Assembly: GCF_008369295.1 (NCBI RefSeq)
Contig: NZ_VOBG01000021.1
Coordinates: 30,091 to 94,090 of the forward strand
Length of the DNA: 64,000 nucleotides
Reading direction: 5' to 3'
Origin: Pseudomonas sp. ANT_H4
GTDB lineage: Bacteria; Pseudomonadota; Gammaproteobacteria; Pseudomonadales; Pseudomonadaceae
A program made the translations under genes and the position numbers. The notes below the pieces were generated by a model. The model made no database searches. It was not told the origin of the DNA and saw only the letters and a program-made list of their open reading frames with translations. Shown one piece after another: positions 38,073-47,098 of the stretch (within the stretch, counting starts at the first letter, position 1; each line of letters begins with the position of its first letter).

Positions 38073-38265
38073 TTTTAAGTCCTCATTATGGAATTGAGTC
38101 GTACCAGAGTCGTTGCCAGTTATTCGCGCTATCAGATCTTTCAGTAGTCCCACTAGGTAGCCTCCGTAGGGCTGATGAATATGAAATGGTCGCTGCTCGA
38201 AACCCAAGCCTTAAATCGCTTAGGTCGTGCTCCAGCATGGCTGGCCGCTGGAGCGTGGGAATTGC

Positions 38266-38679
38266 CTATTTGCCATCTACCGAGTACTTACCGGGGCCAG
38301 TAACGCCCAGCAGCAGCAAGCCACCCATGATGCTCAGATTCTTGTAGAACTGGGTCATGTTGGCGGCACGCTCCGGATCGACCATCGTCCAGTAATGGTG
38401 GCCGATCAGCGCGGTGCCGAGGACGAACAAGGTGTAGAAAAAGGCGACCGGCCGCGTATAGAAGCCGATTACCAGCAAAATTGCAGCGCCAACCTCCATC
38501 AATACCGCGATGGATGCGGCTACCATCGGCAGCGGCGCACCCAGAGAGCCAAGATAGGCAACCGTGCCCGAGAATCCCGTCAGTTTCGACCACCCGGATA
38601 TCAGGAAGAGAATCATCAGTAAGACTCTGGCTAGCAGAATGATTTCATTCCTCTGCTGCTGAAGGAGTGTGTAGCGCAT
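38266..38679 (-). CDS. DoxX-family membrane protein
   Basis: 137 residues with four predicted membrane helices. Typical strings are ARVLLMILFLISGWSKLTGF at the N terminus, SIAVLMEVGAAILLVIGFYT in the middle and NLSIMGGLLLLGVTGPGKYS at the end. DoxX-like proteins are linked to thiol and redox homeostasis in several bacteria. A GGGAG ribosome site precedes the ATG. It lies 193 bases before wrbA. Confidence 0.9.
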   Translation of the reverse strand: MRYTLLQQQRNEIILLARVLLMILFLISGWSKLTGFSGTVAYLGSLGAPLPMVAASIAVLMEVGAAILLVIGFYTRPVAFFYTLFVLGTALIGHHYWTMVDPERAANMTQFYKNLSIMGGLLLLGVTGPGKYSVDGK

Positions 38680-38835
38680 AGTGGTGCTCCCACATAGAGA
38701 ACGAGGGCCCAGCTCGATTTGAGCGGGGTATGGAGTTCAATATAGATTGCGATGCCTGTTTGGGTGCGCCGATTTAGAAATTAGCCTGGTTGTCATATCC
38801 ATCGCTAGAAAGGACTTTGCCATCTCGTCCCGTAG

Positions 38836-39390
38836 TCAGCGATTTCGGGTGGGCAATATCCCAGCAAGAATTTCATCTTTGTCGATGAAATGGTGTTTCA
38901 AGGCAATAAGTAGATGACCCCCGACCAGCGCGCCGCAGAACCAGGCCATTAGGGTGTGAATCCATTTAGCCAGGTCGTATAGCGTTTCGTTCGGCGCCAC
39001 TATTGGTGGCAGCTGATACAGACCGAGCAGCATGATCGGCTTGTCCGCCACGGAGCTCCAATACCAACCGGACAGTGGCAGAGCGATGAGTGCCACCGCA
39101 TAGAGCAGTATGTGACCCACCTTGGCACCCCGTCGCATCATCGGGCTCATACTCGCAGGCAGTGCCGGTGCTGGATGGCTTAAGCGCCATGCAACACGCA
39201 CGACAATCAAAAACAACAAGGTGCTGGCTAATGCCTTGTGCAGTATCGTCAAACCATGACCGGGGTTCAGCTCGTCTCGCCAATGCGTGGCAAGAATGCC
39301 TATGCACCAGCTGGCAATCCAAATAGCGGCCATGCCCCAATGCAGCCATTTAGCGGTGCCGGTATAACTATCCGTATGCGTTTTTGCCAT
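38836..39390 (-). CDS. cytochrome b561-family di-haem membrane protein
   Basis: 184 residues from the ATG at 39390, with four membrane helices. Haem-ligand histidines are visible in WLHWGMAAIWI, in LHKALASTLLFLI, in KWIHTLMAWFC and in GGHLLIALKHHFID. Such proteins pass electrons between the quinone pool and periplasmic acceptors, and are often encoded near YceI proteins, as here. A start five codons upstream is also possible. Confidence 0.9.
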   Translation of the reverse strand: MAKTHTDSYTGTAKWLHWGMAAIWIASWCIGILATHWRDELNPGHGLTILHKALASTLLFLIVVRVAWRLSHPAPALPASMSPMMRRGAKVGHILLYAVALIALPLSGWYWSSVADKPIMLLGLYQLPPIVAPNETLYDLAKWIHTLMAWFCGALVGGHLLIALKHHFIDKDEILAGILPTRNR

Positions 39391-39586
39391 TATGCCAACT
39401 CTCAATATGTCATTTCCGAATGCCCTGCCAGGCGTCTACCGGTTTCGCCAGGGCGAGCGGATTAAACCTGCCAAGAAAGAGTGCTCGGGTGCTGGGAGCG
39501 CTAAATGGGGTCGCAACACGAGCCGCTCGATCGTATCGATCCTTTCAATAACTGGCATCGCCAACGACGCCACAGAGAGGCGCTTA

Positions 39587-40186
39587 TCAGGCGCTGAGTG
39601 CGTCGATTTGCGCTTCGGCTGCAGCGAAAGCTTGTTCTGCTCCTTCGGCACCCATCGCCAGACCTTCAACATAGACGAACGCGACATCGGTCAGGCCGAG
39701 GAAACCGAAGATGGTCTTCAGATACGGCACCTGGGAGTCCGCCGGTGTGTCGCGATATTTACCGCCACGGGCCAGCGCCACATAGACTTTCTTGCCTTTC
39801 AGTAGGCCTTCCGGACCATTCTCGGTATAGCGAAAGGTCACTCCGGCGCGAGCAATGGCGTCGAGCCACGTTTTCAACTGCACAGGCACACCGAAGTTGT
39901 ACATCGGTACGCCTAGCACGATGGCGTCGACGGACTGTACCTGGGCAATCAACGCATCATCCAGGGCTACACGAGCTGCTTGGTCTTCGGTACGGCTCTC
40001 GGCCGGGGTAAACAGGGCGGTCAGTGCAGCGTCATCCAGCACTGGATGCGGATCACTTGCCAGGTCGCGCAGTTCGACGAGGGCTGCTGGATTTTGCTCC
40101 TTCAGGCGAGCGGTGATGGAGTCGGCAAGGCGGGTGGAGTTGGCACCGGCCGAACGGGCGCTGGCGTTGATTTGCAGAATCTTCAT
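39587..40186 (-). CDS. azoR: FMN-dependent NADH-azoreductase
   Basis: 199 residues. The flavodoxin-like fold begins MKILQINASARSAGANSTRL (phosphate loop), then GVPMYNFGVPVQLKTWLDAI near residue 95 and ARGGKYRDTPADSQVPYLK near 142. AzoR reduces azo bonds and quinones with NADH and protects against thiol-reactive compounds. It is 31 bases downstream of pirin in the same unit. Confidence 0.95.
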   Translation of the reverse strand: MKILQINASARSAGANSTRLADSITARLKEQNPAALVELRDLASDPHPVLDDAALTALFTPAESRTEDQAARVALDDALIAQVQSVDAIVLGVPMYNFGVPVQLKTWLDAIARAGVTFRYTENGPEGLLKGKKVYVALARGGKYRDTPADSQVPYLKTIFGFLGLTDVAFVYVEGLAMGAEGAEQAFAAAEAQIDALSA

Positions 40187-40217
40187 GGTCTGTTCTCTCA
40201 GTCGGATGAGGAGGAAT

Positions 40218-40937
40218 TCAATAAGCCGCTAATTCGATGGGCCGCAGGTCGAATAGCAGCACTTCGGCATTATTGCCGGCTCTGAAGTCGATTTCGCGGA
40301 TATCGCGTACCCGGACGCCATCGCCGGTGACCAAGCGCTGGCCATTGACGGTCAGCTCGCCCTGTGCCACGTGGATATAGGCATAGCGGCCGGCCGGCAG
40401 CTCGAAACGCTTTTGTTCGGTGCCGTCGAATAGCCCGGCATAGACACGCACGTCCTGATGGACTGATAACGAGCCCTCGGCTCCATCTGGGGAAATAATC
40501 AGACGCAACCGGCCACGCTTCTGCGCCGCATCAAAATGCTTTTGCTGGTAACGCGGCTTGACACCTTTGCGTTTTGGCACGATCCAGATTTGCAGGAAAT
40601 GCACCGGTTTGTCCCGCGACGCGTTGAACTCGCTGTGCCGCACTCCGCTGCCGGCGCTCATCATCTGCACGTCGCCGGGGCGAATTATCGAACCGGTGCC
40701 CATGGAATCTTTGTGCTGCAGCGCACCCTCAAGCACGTAGGAGAAAATTTCCATGTCGCGATGGCCGTGGGTATCGAAGCCGCGCCCCTGGCGCACACGA
40801 TCATCGTTGATCACCAACAGATCAGAAAACCCTACCTGCTGAGGATCGTAATAACTGCCGAAGGAAAAACTGTGCTGCGAATACAGCCAACCGAAATTCG
40901 CAACGCCGCGTTTGCCGGAATGCCTGACTTCAAACAT
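40218..40937 (-). CDS. pirin family protein
   Basis: 239 residues, bicupin. The metal site in the N-terminal cupin is in GFDTHGHRDMEIFSYVLEGA with a further His in LQHKDSMG and Glu in VRHSEFNAS. Bacterial pirins act as quercetin 2,3-dioxygenases or as redox-responsive partners. AGGTG precedes the ATG at 40937; a GTG three codons upstream is the alternative. It lies between azoR and yceI. Confidence 0.93.
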   Translation of the reverse strand: MFEVRHSGKRGVANFGWLYSQHSFSFGSYYDPQQVGFSDLLVINDDRVRQGRGFDTHGHRDMEIFSYVLEGALQHKDSMGTGSIIRPGDVQMMSAGSGVRHSEFNASRDKPVHFLQIWIVPKRKGVKPRYQQKHFDAAQKRGRLRLIISPDGAEGSLSVHQDVRVYAGLFDGTEQKRFELPAGRYAYIHVAQGELTVNGQRLVTGDGVRVRDIREIDFRAGNNAEVLLFDLRPIELAAY

Positions 40938-41005
40938 GTCGATCACCTGCGTGCCCGCAGCGGGATAACGTCTACGTCCCGTTATCTCACGACGGAAGGG
41001 TTGGC

Positions 41006-41593
41006 TTAATTCTTGATCGCTTCGAGCGAGACAGTGATGGTTACGTCATCACCCACGTGCGGAGCGTATTTGCCAGCATTGAATTCGCTGCGTTTGATGA
41101 CAACCTGCGCGTTGGCACCGATAGCATCTTTTTTCAGCATCGGATGCTGCATGTTGACGAATTGGGTGATGTCCAGGGTGACAGGCTTTGTGATGCCCTT
41201 GATAGTCAGATCACCATCGACAGTCACTGGCTTGTCACCCTTGAAGCGCACCTTGGAGGACTTGAAAGTAGCGGTCGGGAAAGTGGCGGTGTCGAGGAAA
41301 TCCTTAGCCTGGATGTGCTCATTGAAAAGCTCGAAACCGGTGTTAACCGACGTCATGTCAATCTCGATATCGACCTGGCCCGTCTTGGCTGCCTTGTCCA
41401 CCACAATAGTGCCGGTGGTTTTATTGAAGCGGCTCACTTGGGTCGACATACCGAAGTGGTTGTAGGAAAAGCTTGGAAAGGTGTGGGCTCCATCTACGAC
41501 ATAGGTTTCAGGCGCGGCGAATGCGGAGGTAGCAGTCATGGAGGCGGCGCCTGCGATAACCAGGGCTGCAGAAATTTTGGTCAATACGTTCAT
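41006..41593 (-). CDS. periplasmic YceI-family protein
   Basis: 195 residues with a signal peptide (ALVIAGAASMTATSAFAAPE; cleavage after FAA at about residue 27). The lipocalin-like YceI domain shows YVVDGAHTFPSFSYNHFGMS, VDIEIDMTSVNTG and LTIKGITKPVTLDI. Members bind isoprenoid or quinone-like lipids. It is the first gene of the cluster, next to the divergent LysR gene, and pairs with the cytochrome b561 four genes on. Confidence 0.93.
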   Translation of the reverse strand: MNVLTKISAALVIAGAASMTATSAFAAPETYVVDGAHTFPSFSYNHFGMSTQVSRFNKTTGTIVVDKAAKTGQVDIEIDMTSVNTGFELFNEHIQAKDFLDTATFPTATFKSSKVRFKGDKPVTVDGDLTIKGITKPVTLDITQFVNMQHPMLKKDAIGANAQVVIKRSEFNAGKYAPHVGDDVTITVSLEAIKN

Positions 41594-41724
41594 AGTTATC
41601 CAGATGTGCCAGGGTCAGGTTTAAACACGGAAAGGCGTGCACTGGCGATGGATGAACTTTACCCACTCTTATTGGTGCTAAATAGAGGACAATCACGAAC
41701 AGTCTGTTGACTAAAGGATCAACA

Positions 41725-42612
41725 ATGAATCACCTTGAAGCCATGAATCTCTTTGTTAGGGTGGCCGAACTTGGCAGCTTCACTGCGGCCGCCTGCCAGC
41801 TCGGGGTGGCGCGTTCTGTGGTCACACGCCAGATCGCTGCGCTGGAAGAACATCTGGGTATCAAGCTCATGGTTCGCAGTACTCGCAGGTTGTCGCTTAC
41901 ATCTGCGGGCAGCGCCTATCTAGAAAAGTGCCGGGTGATACTCGACTTGGTACAGGAGGCCGAGGCCGGTGTGATGGAGGAACGGCTAACACCGAGTGGG
42001 CCGCTGCGCATCAGCCTGCCACTGAGTTACGGCCTGCGCCGTCTTGTGCCGCTGCTGCTCGACTTTTCCCAGACCTTTCCCGAGATCAGACTGGCGATGA
42101 ATTTCAGCGACCGGCAGTTGAGTCTGATCGAAGAAGGCATCGACCTGTCGATCCGCATCACCAGCCAGCTCGACCCAGAAGAGATCGTGCGCCGCCTCGG
42201 TAGCAGTCGCTTATTGACTGTCGCCGCACCGGAATATCTGGCCCGCCATGGACGCCCAGAAAGTCCCGGCGAGCTAGCCGGACACGCATGCCTTGGCTAT
42301 TCGAGCCAGGTGAACAACCGCCCCTGGAGCTTCGAGGTGGACGGTCATCTGGAGTCGGTCTACGTGCCCTTGCGTCTGCAGGCCAATAATGGCGACGCGC
42401 TGGCGCAGGCAGCCGCCCAAGGGATGGGCATCGCGATGCTGCCTGAGTTCATTGTCACGGAGTATCTAGCAGAGGGGAGATTGGAGGTTCTGTTGGACGC
42501 CTACGAGCCTCCAGCTTTAGGCATTTATGCGGTGCTGCCGAGCAATCGTTATATGCCTCACCGTGTCAGGGTGCTGATCGACTTCTTATCAAGCAAACTG
42601 GCTAATGCGTAA
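41725..42612 (+). CDS. LysR-family regulator of the redox cluster
   Basis: 295 residues from the ATG at 41725, preceded by AAAGGA. HTH: MNLFVRVAELGSFTAAACQL and ARSVVTRQIAALEEHLG; effector domain with LMVRSTRRLSLTSAGSAYLE. It belongs to the CrgA-like group, whose members often sense quinones and aldehydes and sit beside oxidoreductases. It lies divergent from yceI with 131 bases between starts and is the candidate activator of yceI to wrbA. Confidence 0.92.
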   Translation: MNHLEAMNLFVRVAELGSFTAAACQLGVARSVVTRQIAALEEHLGIKLMVRSTRRLSLTSAGSAYLEKCRVILDLVQEAEAGVMEERLTPSGPLRISLPLSYGLRRLVPLLLDFSQTFPEIRLAMNFSDRQLSLIEEGIDLSIRITSQLDPEEIVRRLGSSRLLTVAAPEYLARHGRPESPGELAGHACLGYSSQVNNRPWSFEVDGHLESVYVPLRLQANNGDALAQAAAQGMGIAMLPEFIVTEYLAEGRLEVLLDAYEPPALGIYAVLPSNRYMPHRVRVLIDFLSSKLANA

Positions 42613-42680
42613 TTGGCAGATACCTTCGGCAAAGCACAGCAGGTTTGAATCTATCCAAAAAGTCCGCTATTGGCCGATTT

Positions 42681-42700
42681 CTGCCTGTCGCCACCGGCAG
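42681..42700. repeat. small hairpin of the dispersed GCTGCC family
   Basis: CTGCC-TGTCGCCACC-GGCAG in the 237-base gap between the LysR gene and the truncated ABC ATPase. Its loop nearly equals that of 20555-20582. A second GGCAG-CTCA-CTGCC hairpin follows at 42706-42719. No gene is visible in this gap, which is also where the sequence lost from the ABC operon would have been. Confidence 0.45.
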
Positions 42701-42849
42701 CTATGGGCAGCTCACTGCCGGTCACCTTCTCTACGAGTATCGGTCAAGTCGGATGCAAACGATGGTCAGCATCAATGCCATTGATTGGCCAGCAGGAACG
42801 CAAACCACGAATCAAAACCTGTCGAACTTCAGGACGTCTTTCTCAATAC

Positions 42850-43266
42850 CTAAGCCACCCCACCAACCCGGCGCGGGATAAGCTCTGGTGCGACCTTGCG
42901 CTGTACTCGCAACACTTCGAAGAGGGTTTCACCGATGGTCAGCCGTGGGTTCAACGCTGCATAAGGGTCCTGGAAAATCATCGCTGTCTCGTGACGCAAG
43001 CGGGCAATATCGATTGGGCCTCCATGGGTCATGTCGATACCGTCGACCAGCACTTGCCCGGCGCTGATGGGGTTGAGGTGCAGAATCGCCCGACCCAGGG
43101 TGCTTTTACCGCTGCCCGACTCACCCACCAGCCCGAGGGTTTCACCGGCGGCGATGTTCAGCGTCACACCGTTGACCGCCCTCACCCACTGCTTATTAAG
43201 ACCCAACAGACCGCTGCCGGCGGCCGCGAAGCGCACCTCCAGGTCCTTTACCTGCAACAAGGTCAT
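42850..43266 (-). pseudogene. DppF-type ABC ATPase, truncated after the Q-loop
   Basis: 138 residues where oligopeptide-transport ATPases have about 320. Present: Walker A VGESGSGKSTLGRAI near residue 50 and the Q-loop FQDPYAALNPRLTIGETL. Missing: the LSGGQ signature, Walker B, H-loop and the C-terminal zinc-like oligopeptide domain. Similarity ends near 42880 and the frame closes at VGGVA. It overlaps the preceding ATPase gene by ATGA. It cannot form a normal ATPase half. Confidence 0.88.
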
Positions 43267-44228
43267 GGCCGATCTCCCAGGGGGTAATGGCAAGCGACGC
43301 GTGGACCGATCCCGGCCAAATCCGGCAACTGCTCGGTACACAAGGTGCCGATTTGCGGGCAACGTGGGTTGAACCGACAGCCTCCGGGCAAGGCATCCAG
43401 CAGCGGCGGCTGCCCGGCGATGGTGCGCAAGGCATGACCGCTGCTGGTGGCCGGCTGGCAGTCGATCAGGCCAGCGGTGTACGGGTGTTGCGGACGGGCC
43501 AGCAGGTCGTATTTGCTGCCGTGCTCGCACAGGCGCCCGGCGTACATCACGGCAATGGAATCGCAGGTCTGCGCCACCACGCCCAGGTCATGGGTGATCA
43601 TGATGATCGACAGGCCACGACGGTCTCGCAAGTCCAGCAACAGGCGCAGGATTTGTGCCTGCACCGTGACGTCCAGGGCAGTGGTCGGCTCATCAGCGAT
43701 CAACACCTGGGGATTACAGCCCAGGGCCACGGCGATCATCGCCCGCTGGCGCATGCCGCCGGAAAATTCGTGAGGATAGTTGTCGATGCGCTGGCCGGGG
43801 TCGGGAATGCCCACCTGGCGCAACACCTCGATGGCCTGCAAGCGTGCTTCACGTTTCGACGCGCCCTGGTGCAGGCGGATGCCTTCGGCGATCTGTTCAC
43901 CAATGCGCATCAACGGGTCGAGGTGGCTGCTGGGGTTCTGGAAAATCATCCCCAATTGCCCGCCGCGCACCTTGCGCATGCTGGCTTCATCCAGGGCCAG
44001 CAAGTCCTGGCCGGCCAGGCGAACGGCGCCGCCCTGAACCCGCAGGCTCGGCGAGGGCAGCAAGCGCATCAGCCCGCGACAGGCCATGGTTTTGCCCGAA
44101 CCGCTCTCGCCCACCAGGCCGAGGATTTCGCCTTTGGCCAGGTCAAAGGACACGCGATCCACCAGGGTCACATCGTGGCCGTTGTTATGGGCGATGACGC
44201 TCAGGTCCTGCACCTGCAACAAGCTCAT
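43263..44228 (-). CDS. DppD-type ABC transporter ATP-binding protein
   Basis: 321 residues, full length. Walker A VGESGSGKTMACRGLM near residue 38; Q-loop IFQNPSSHLDPLMRIGEQ; signature FSGGMRQRAMIAVALG near 155; Walker B VLIADEPTTALD; H-loop MITHDLGVV. The C-terminal oligopeptide-transporter domain has its Cys-rich motif GGCRFNPRCPQIGTLC. It powers di- or oligopeptide uptake together with a second ATPase, which here is truncated. 4-base ATGA overlaps on both sides show translational coupling. A much longer frame upstream is not coding. Confidence 0.92.
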   Translation of the reverse strand: MSLLQVQDLSVIAHNNGHDVTLVDRVSFDLAKGEILGLVGESGSGKTMACRGLMRLLPSPSLRVQGGAVRLAGQDLLALDEASMRKVRGGQLGMIFQNPSSHLDPLMRIGEQIAEGIRLHQGASKREARLQAIEVLRQVGIPDPGQRIDNYPHEFSGGMRQRAMIAVALGCNPQVLIADEPTTALDVTVQAQILRLLLDLRDRRGLSIIMITHDLGVVAQTCDSIAVMYAGRLCEHGSKYDLLARPQHPYTAGLIDCQPATSSGHALRTIAGQPPLLDALPGGCRFNPRCPQIGTLCTEQLPDLAGIGPRVACHYPLGDRP

Positions 44229-45082
44229 GAGCGATCCCCCAGCACTTGCGCAACACCATCGGCCAACAAGCTGAAGCCCATCGCCAGGGTCACAATGGCC
44301 AGCCCAGGAAAGGTGCAGATCCACCACGCCGTGGTGATAAACGCCTGGCCCTCGGCAACCATGGTCCCCCACTCCGCCGTCGGCGGTTGCACGCCCAGGC
44401 CCAGGTAGCTGACCGCCGCGCCGTTGAGCAACACCAACACCGCGTCGGACATGGAGAACACAATCGAGCCGAACATCGCATTGGGCAACAAATGCCGGAA
44501 TAGAATGCGCCCATGGCCAAAACCCAGGCTTTTCGCCGCCAGGGCGAAGTCGCTTTCCTTGAGCACCAGGATTTGCGAACGGATCAGCCGCGCGTAGGAC
44601 ACCCAGCCCACCAGCGCCATGGCGATATAGAAGCTTTTCAGCCCTGGCCCGAGGATTGCCATGATTGCCAGCATCAGCACCAGGAATGGAAAGGCCAGGA
44701 TCACATCGATCACGCGCATGCAAAAGCTGTCGAAACGCCCACCGATATAACCGGAAACCGCACCGATAAACGTGCCGATCAGAAACGGAAAGATCACCCC
44801 GACGATGGCCAGCTGTAAATCGATGCGCGCACCCTAGATCACCCGCGAAAGTATGTCTCGCCCATAGTTATCCGTGCCAAATGGATGGGCCAGAGTCGGC
44901 GCTATCAAACTGATATCCGTGTTTTGCGCGATAGGATCAAACGGCGCGATCCACGGTGCGAACAGCGCCAGCACCAGCCACGCCAACAGAATTGCCAGGC
45001 CCCACGCCGCTGTCAGCCGGCCGTTGCGAAAACCAAAACGCAGGCGTAAACGCCAGGCGGGAATCAGCGGGCGGCTGCTCAT
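44225..45082 (-). pseudogene. DppC-type ABC permease interrupted by an amber codon
   Basis: Reads as one permease of 285 codons with a TAG at codon 83 (44834-44836). Before it: MSSRPLIPAWRLRLRFGFRN, the first membrane helix, and HPFGTDNYGRDILSRVI. After it, in the same frame: GARIDLQLAIVGVIFPFLIG, the EAA-type loop region and ISYLGLGVQ-like AVSYLGLGVQPPTAEWGTMV. A Trp or Tyr codon would be expected at the stop. It starts in the ATGA overlap with the upstream permease and ends in an ATGA overlap with the ATPase. Either the gene is inactive or the stop is read through. Confidence 0.88.
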
Positions 45083-46026
45083 TGCATTTTCACCCGAGGG
45101 TCGAGGGCGACGGTCACCACATCAGCCACGAAGTTGACCACCACGGTTGCGCAGGCCAATACCATGGCCACCCCCTGCACCACCATGTAGTCGCGGGTAA
45201 AAATGCCGCGCACCAGCAACTGGCCGATGCCGGGAATGGCGAACAGACTTTCAATCACCACCGTGCCGCTGATCAGCCAGCCAATGTTGACGGCCAGCAG
45301 GTTGACCGCCGGCACCAGGGAGTTAGGCCGCACGTGGCGACGAAACACCGCTCGCTCGGATAAACCCCGCGCCCGCGCGGCGGTAACGTGATCGGCCTGC
45401 AACTCCATCAGCATGCTCGCCCGCAGGTTGCGCACCAACACCGCCGACAGCGCCAGGGCGATAGTCAGGCACGGCAGCACCATGTGATGGGCCTTGTCCA
45501 GCCAGGTTCGGCCATAGCCGGACACCGGGAACAGGCCCCATTGCACGCTGAGCAGCAGGATCAGCATCAACCCCAGCCAGAACGCGGGCATGCCCAGGCC
45601 GACGGTGGTGAACAAGCGAATCAGATTGTCGGCCCAGCCGCCTTTGTTACGCGCGGCCACAGTGGCCAGGGGCACGGCAATCAACAGTGCCAGCAGGACG
45701 CTGCCAAGCACCAGGAACAGAGTCGGCTCGATGCGGGTGACGATCAGCTTCAGCGCGTCGACCTTGTACAGCAGCGACTGGCCGAGATCACCCTTGAGCA
45801 GGTTTTTCAGAAAGTAGAAATATTGCAGCCACAACGGTTGGTCGAGGCCGTACTGCGCGCGAATTTTCAGCAAGGCATCCGGCGTGCTGCGCGAGCCCAG
45901 CAGCGCCCGCGCCGGGTCACCGGGAATCGAACGCACCAGCACAAAGGTAATCAGGCTGATGCCAAACAGCACCGGCAGCAATTGCAGCGGCCGGAAAAGC
46001 ACAAAACGGTAACGCACCAGGTTCAT
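45079..46026 (-). CDS. DppB-type ABC permease
   Basis: 315 residues with six predicted membrane helices. Family strings: LLPVLFGISLITFVLVRSIP near the N terminus, GDPARALLGSRSTPDALLKI, and the permease loop RARGLSERAVFRRHVRPNSL near residue 225 (EAA-like motif). GAGG precedes the ATG. It begins three bases after the iminopeptidase gene ends, so the peptidase and transporter form one operon. Confidence 0.92.
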   Translation of the reverse strand: MNLVRYRFVLFRPLQLLPVLFGISLITFVLVRSIPGDPARALLGSRSTPDALLKIRAQYGLDQPLWLQYFYFLKNLLKGDLGQSLLYKVDALKLIVTRIEPTLFLVLGSVLLALLIAVPLATVAARNKGGWADNLIRLFTTVGLGMPAFWLGLMLILLLSVQWGLFPVSGYGRTWLDKAHHMVLPCLTIALALSAVLVRNLRASMLMELQADHVTAARARGLSERAVFRRHVRPNSLVPAVNLLAVNIGWLISGTVVIESLFAIPGIGQLLVRGIFTRDYMVVQGVAMVLACATVVVNFVADVVTVALDPRVKMQ

Positions 46027-46029
46027 TCG

Positions 46030-46917
46030 TCAGCCTCGGTGACGAGCAAGGAAGTCCAGCAGCACCGGGAAGTAAGCCTGGGGCTCTTCATAAAACGGCA
46101 TGTGGCTGCTGTTGGGGAAAACGTGCAACTCGGCGTGCTTGACCGCCATCTTCATGCGCATGGCGCAGGCGGGGGTCAGTTCGTCATGCTGACCGGTGGT
46201 GATCAGCACCGGCATGCTGAAATCGGCCATCTCGGGGATGCGGTTCCAGTCCTTGAGATTGCCGACGTAAAGAAATTCGTTGGGCCCCTGCATGGTCTCG
46301 TAGGGCCCCATGTTCCAGTTGTCGAGGGAACGCTTGACCGGTTCCGGCCACTCGTCCAGCCGGCAGACATGGCGGTAGTTGAGCAACGTGATCGCGGCCT
46401 GGTATTGCGGATGGTCGAGGGTGCCCATGGCCTCATGGCGCTGCATCATCGCCACCGTTTCACTGCCCAAAGCGCCGCGCAGGCGTTCGAGCTCCTGGGA
46501 CAGGTGCGGAATGTCACCGACGGTATTTTCCAGGATCAGGCTTTTAAGCGCGTCAGGATAGTGAATGGCGTACTCGATACCCAGCCAGCCGCCCCAGGAA
46601 TGGCCCAACACGTGCACGCGGCCCAGGCTGAGCGCCTGGCGCACAGTTTCGACTTCCTCGACATAACGGCCGATTTCCCATAGGGAAATATCGGTGGGTC
46701 TGGCTGATGCGCCCGTACCAAGCTGATCGAATGCAACGACTCGCAGGCCTTTGTCTTTGAGCCAGCCATGAGCGTCGCGCAGATAGTCACAAGGCAGCCC
46801 AGGGCCGCCGTTGAGGCAGAGCAACACTTCATCGCCCTCGTCAAAGCTGTAGACCACGAGGTTGTGGCCGTCGACTTGCACGTTGTACTGCTGGTCGGGG
46901 GCTATTTCACGCCACAT
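46030..46917 (-). CDS. pipA: proline-iminopeptidase-like alpha/beta hydrolase (PipA type)
   Basis: 295 residues from the ATG at 46917 (AAGGA upstream). S33 family: oxyanion loop LLCLNGGPGLPCDYL, nucleophile GHSWGGWLGIEYA near residue 109, acid in TTGQHDELTP near 239 and His in FPNSSHMPFYE near 268. S33 enzymes release N-terminal proline, though PipA-like members may cleave other amides. It is the first gene of the operon with the peptide ABC transporter and is divergent from the LuxR gene; a lux-box-like repeat lies about 80 bases upstream. Confidence 0.9.
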   Translation of the reverse strand: MWREIAPDQQYNVQVDGHNLVVYSFDEGDEVLLCLNGGPGLPCDYLRDAHGWLKDKGLRVVAFDQLGTGASARPTDISLWEIGRYVEEVETVRQALSLGRVHVLGHSWGGWLGIEYAIHYPDALKSLILENTVGDIPHLSQELERLRGALGSETVAMMQRHEAMGTLDHPQYQAAITLLNYRHVCRLDEWPEPVKRSLDNWNMGPYETMQGPNEFLYVGNLKDWNRIPEMADFSMPVLITTGQHDELTPACAMRMKMAVKHAELHVFPNSSHMPFYEEPQAYFPVLLDFLARHRG

Positions 46918-46998
46918 GCATACATTCCTTGTTGTGTGTCGGCCTGGCAGGTAGTGGCCGTTTGAACCGAGCACTACCGAGGTTGCCGTGCGCCCATA

Positions 46999-47018
46999 AC
47001 CTAGCAATTCTTATAGGT
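46999..47018. promoter_or_regulatory. lux-box-like inverted repeat upstream of the first pip gene
   Basis: ACCTAGCAATTCTTATAGGT, a 20-base imperfect inverted repeat. It lies in the divergent gap between pipA (start 46917, minus) and pipR (start 47099, plus). A second copy of the same design lies at 47875-47894. This is the length and ACCT...AGGT form expected for a LuxR-type dimer site. Confidence 0.62.
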
Positions 47019-47098
47019 TTGGTCTGGCAGTCCTTCGCCGGGGCGTGGCATTCTACTTGCGGCAAGTCGAGATTCAAACGAATTCGGGAGCAGAAAGG

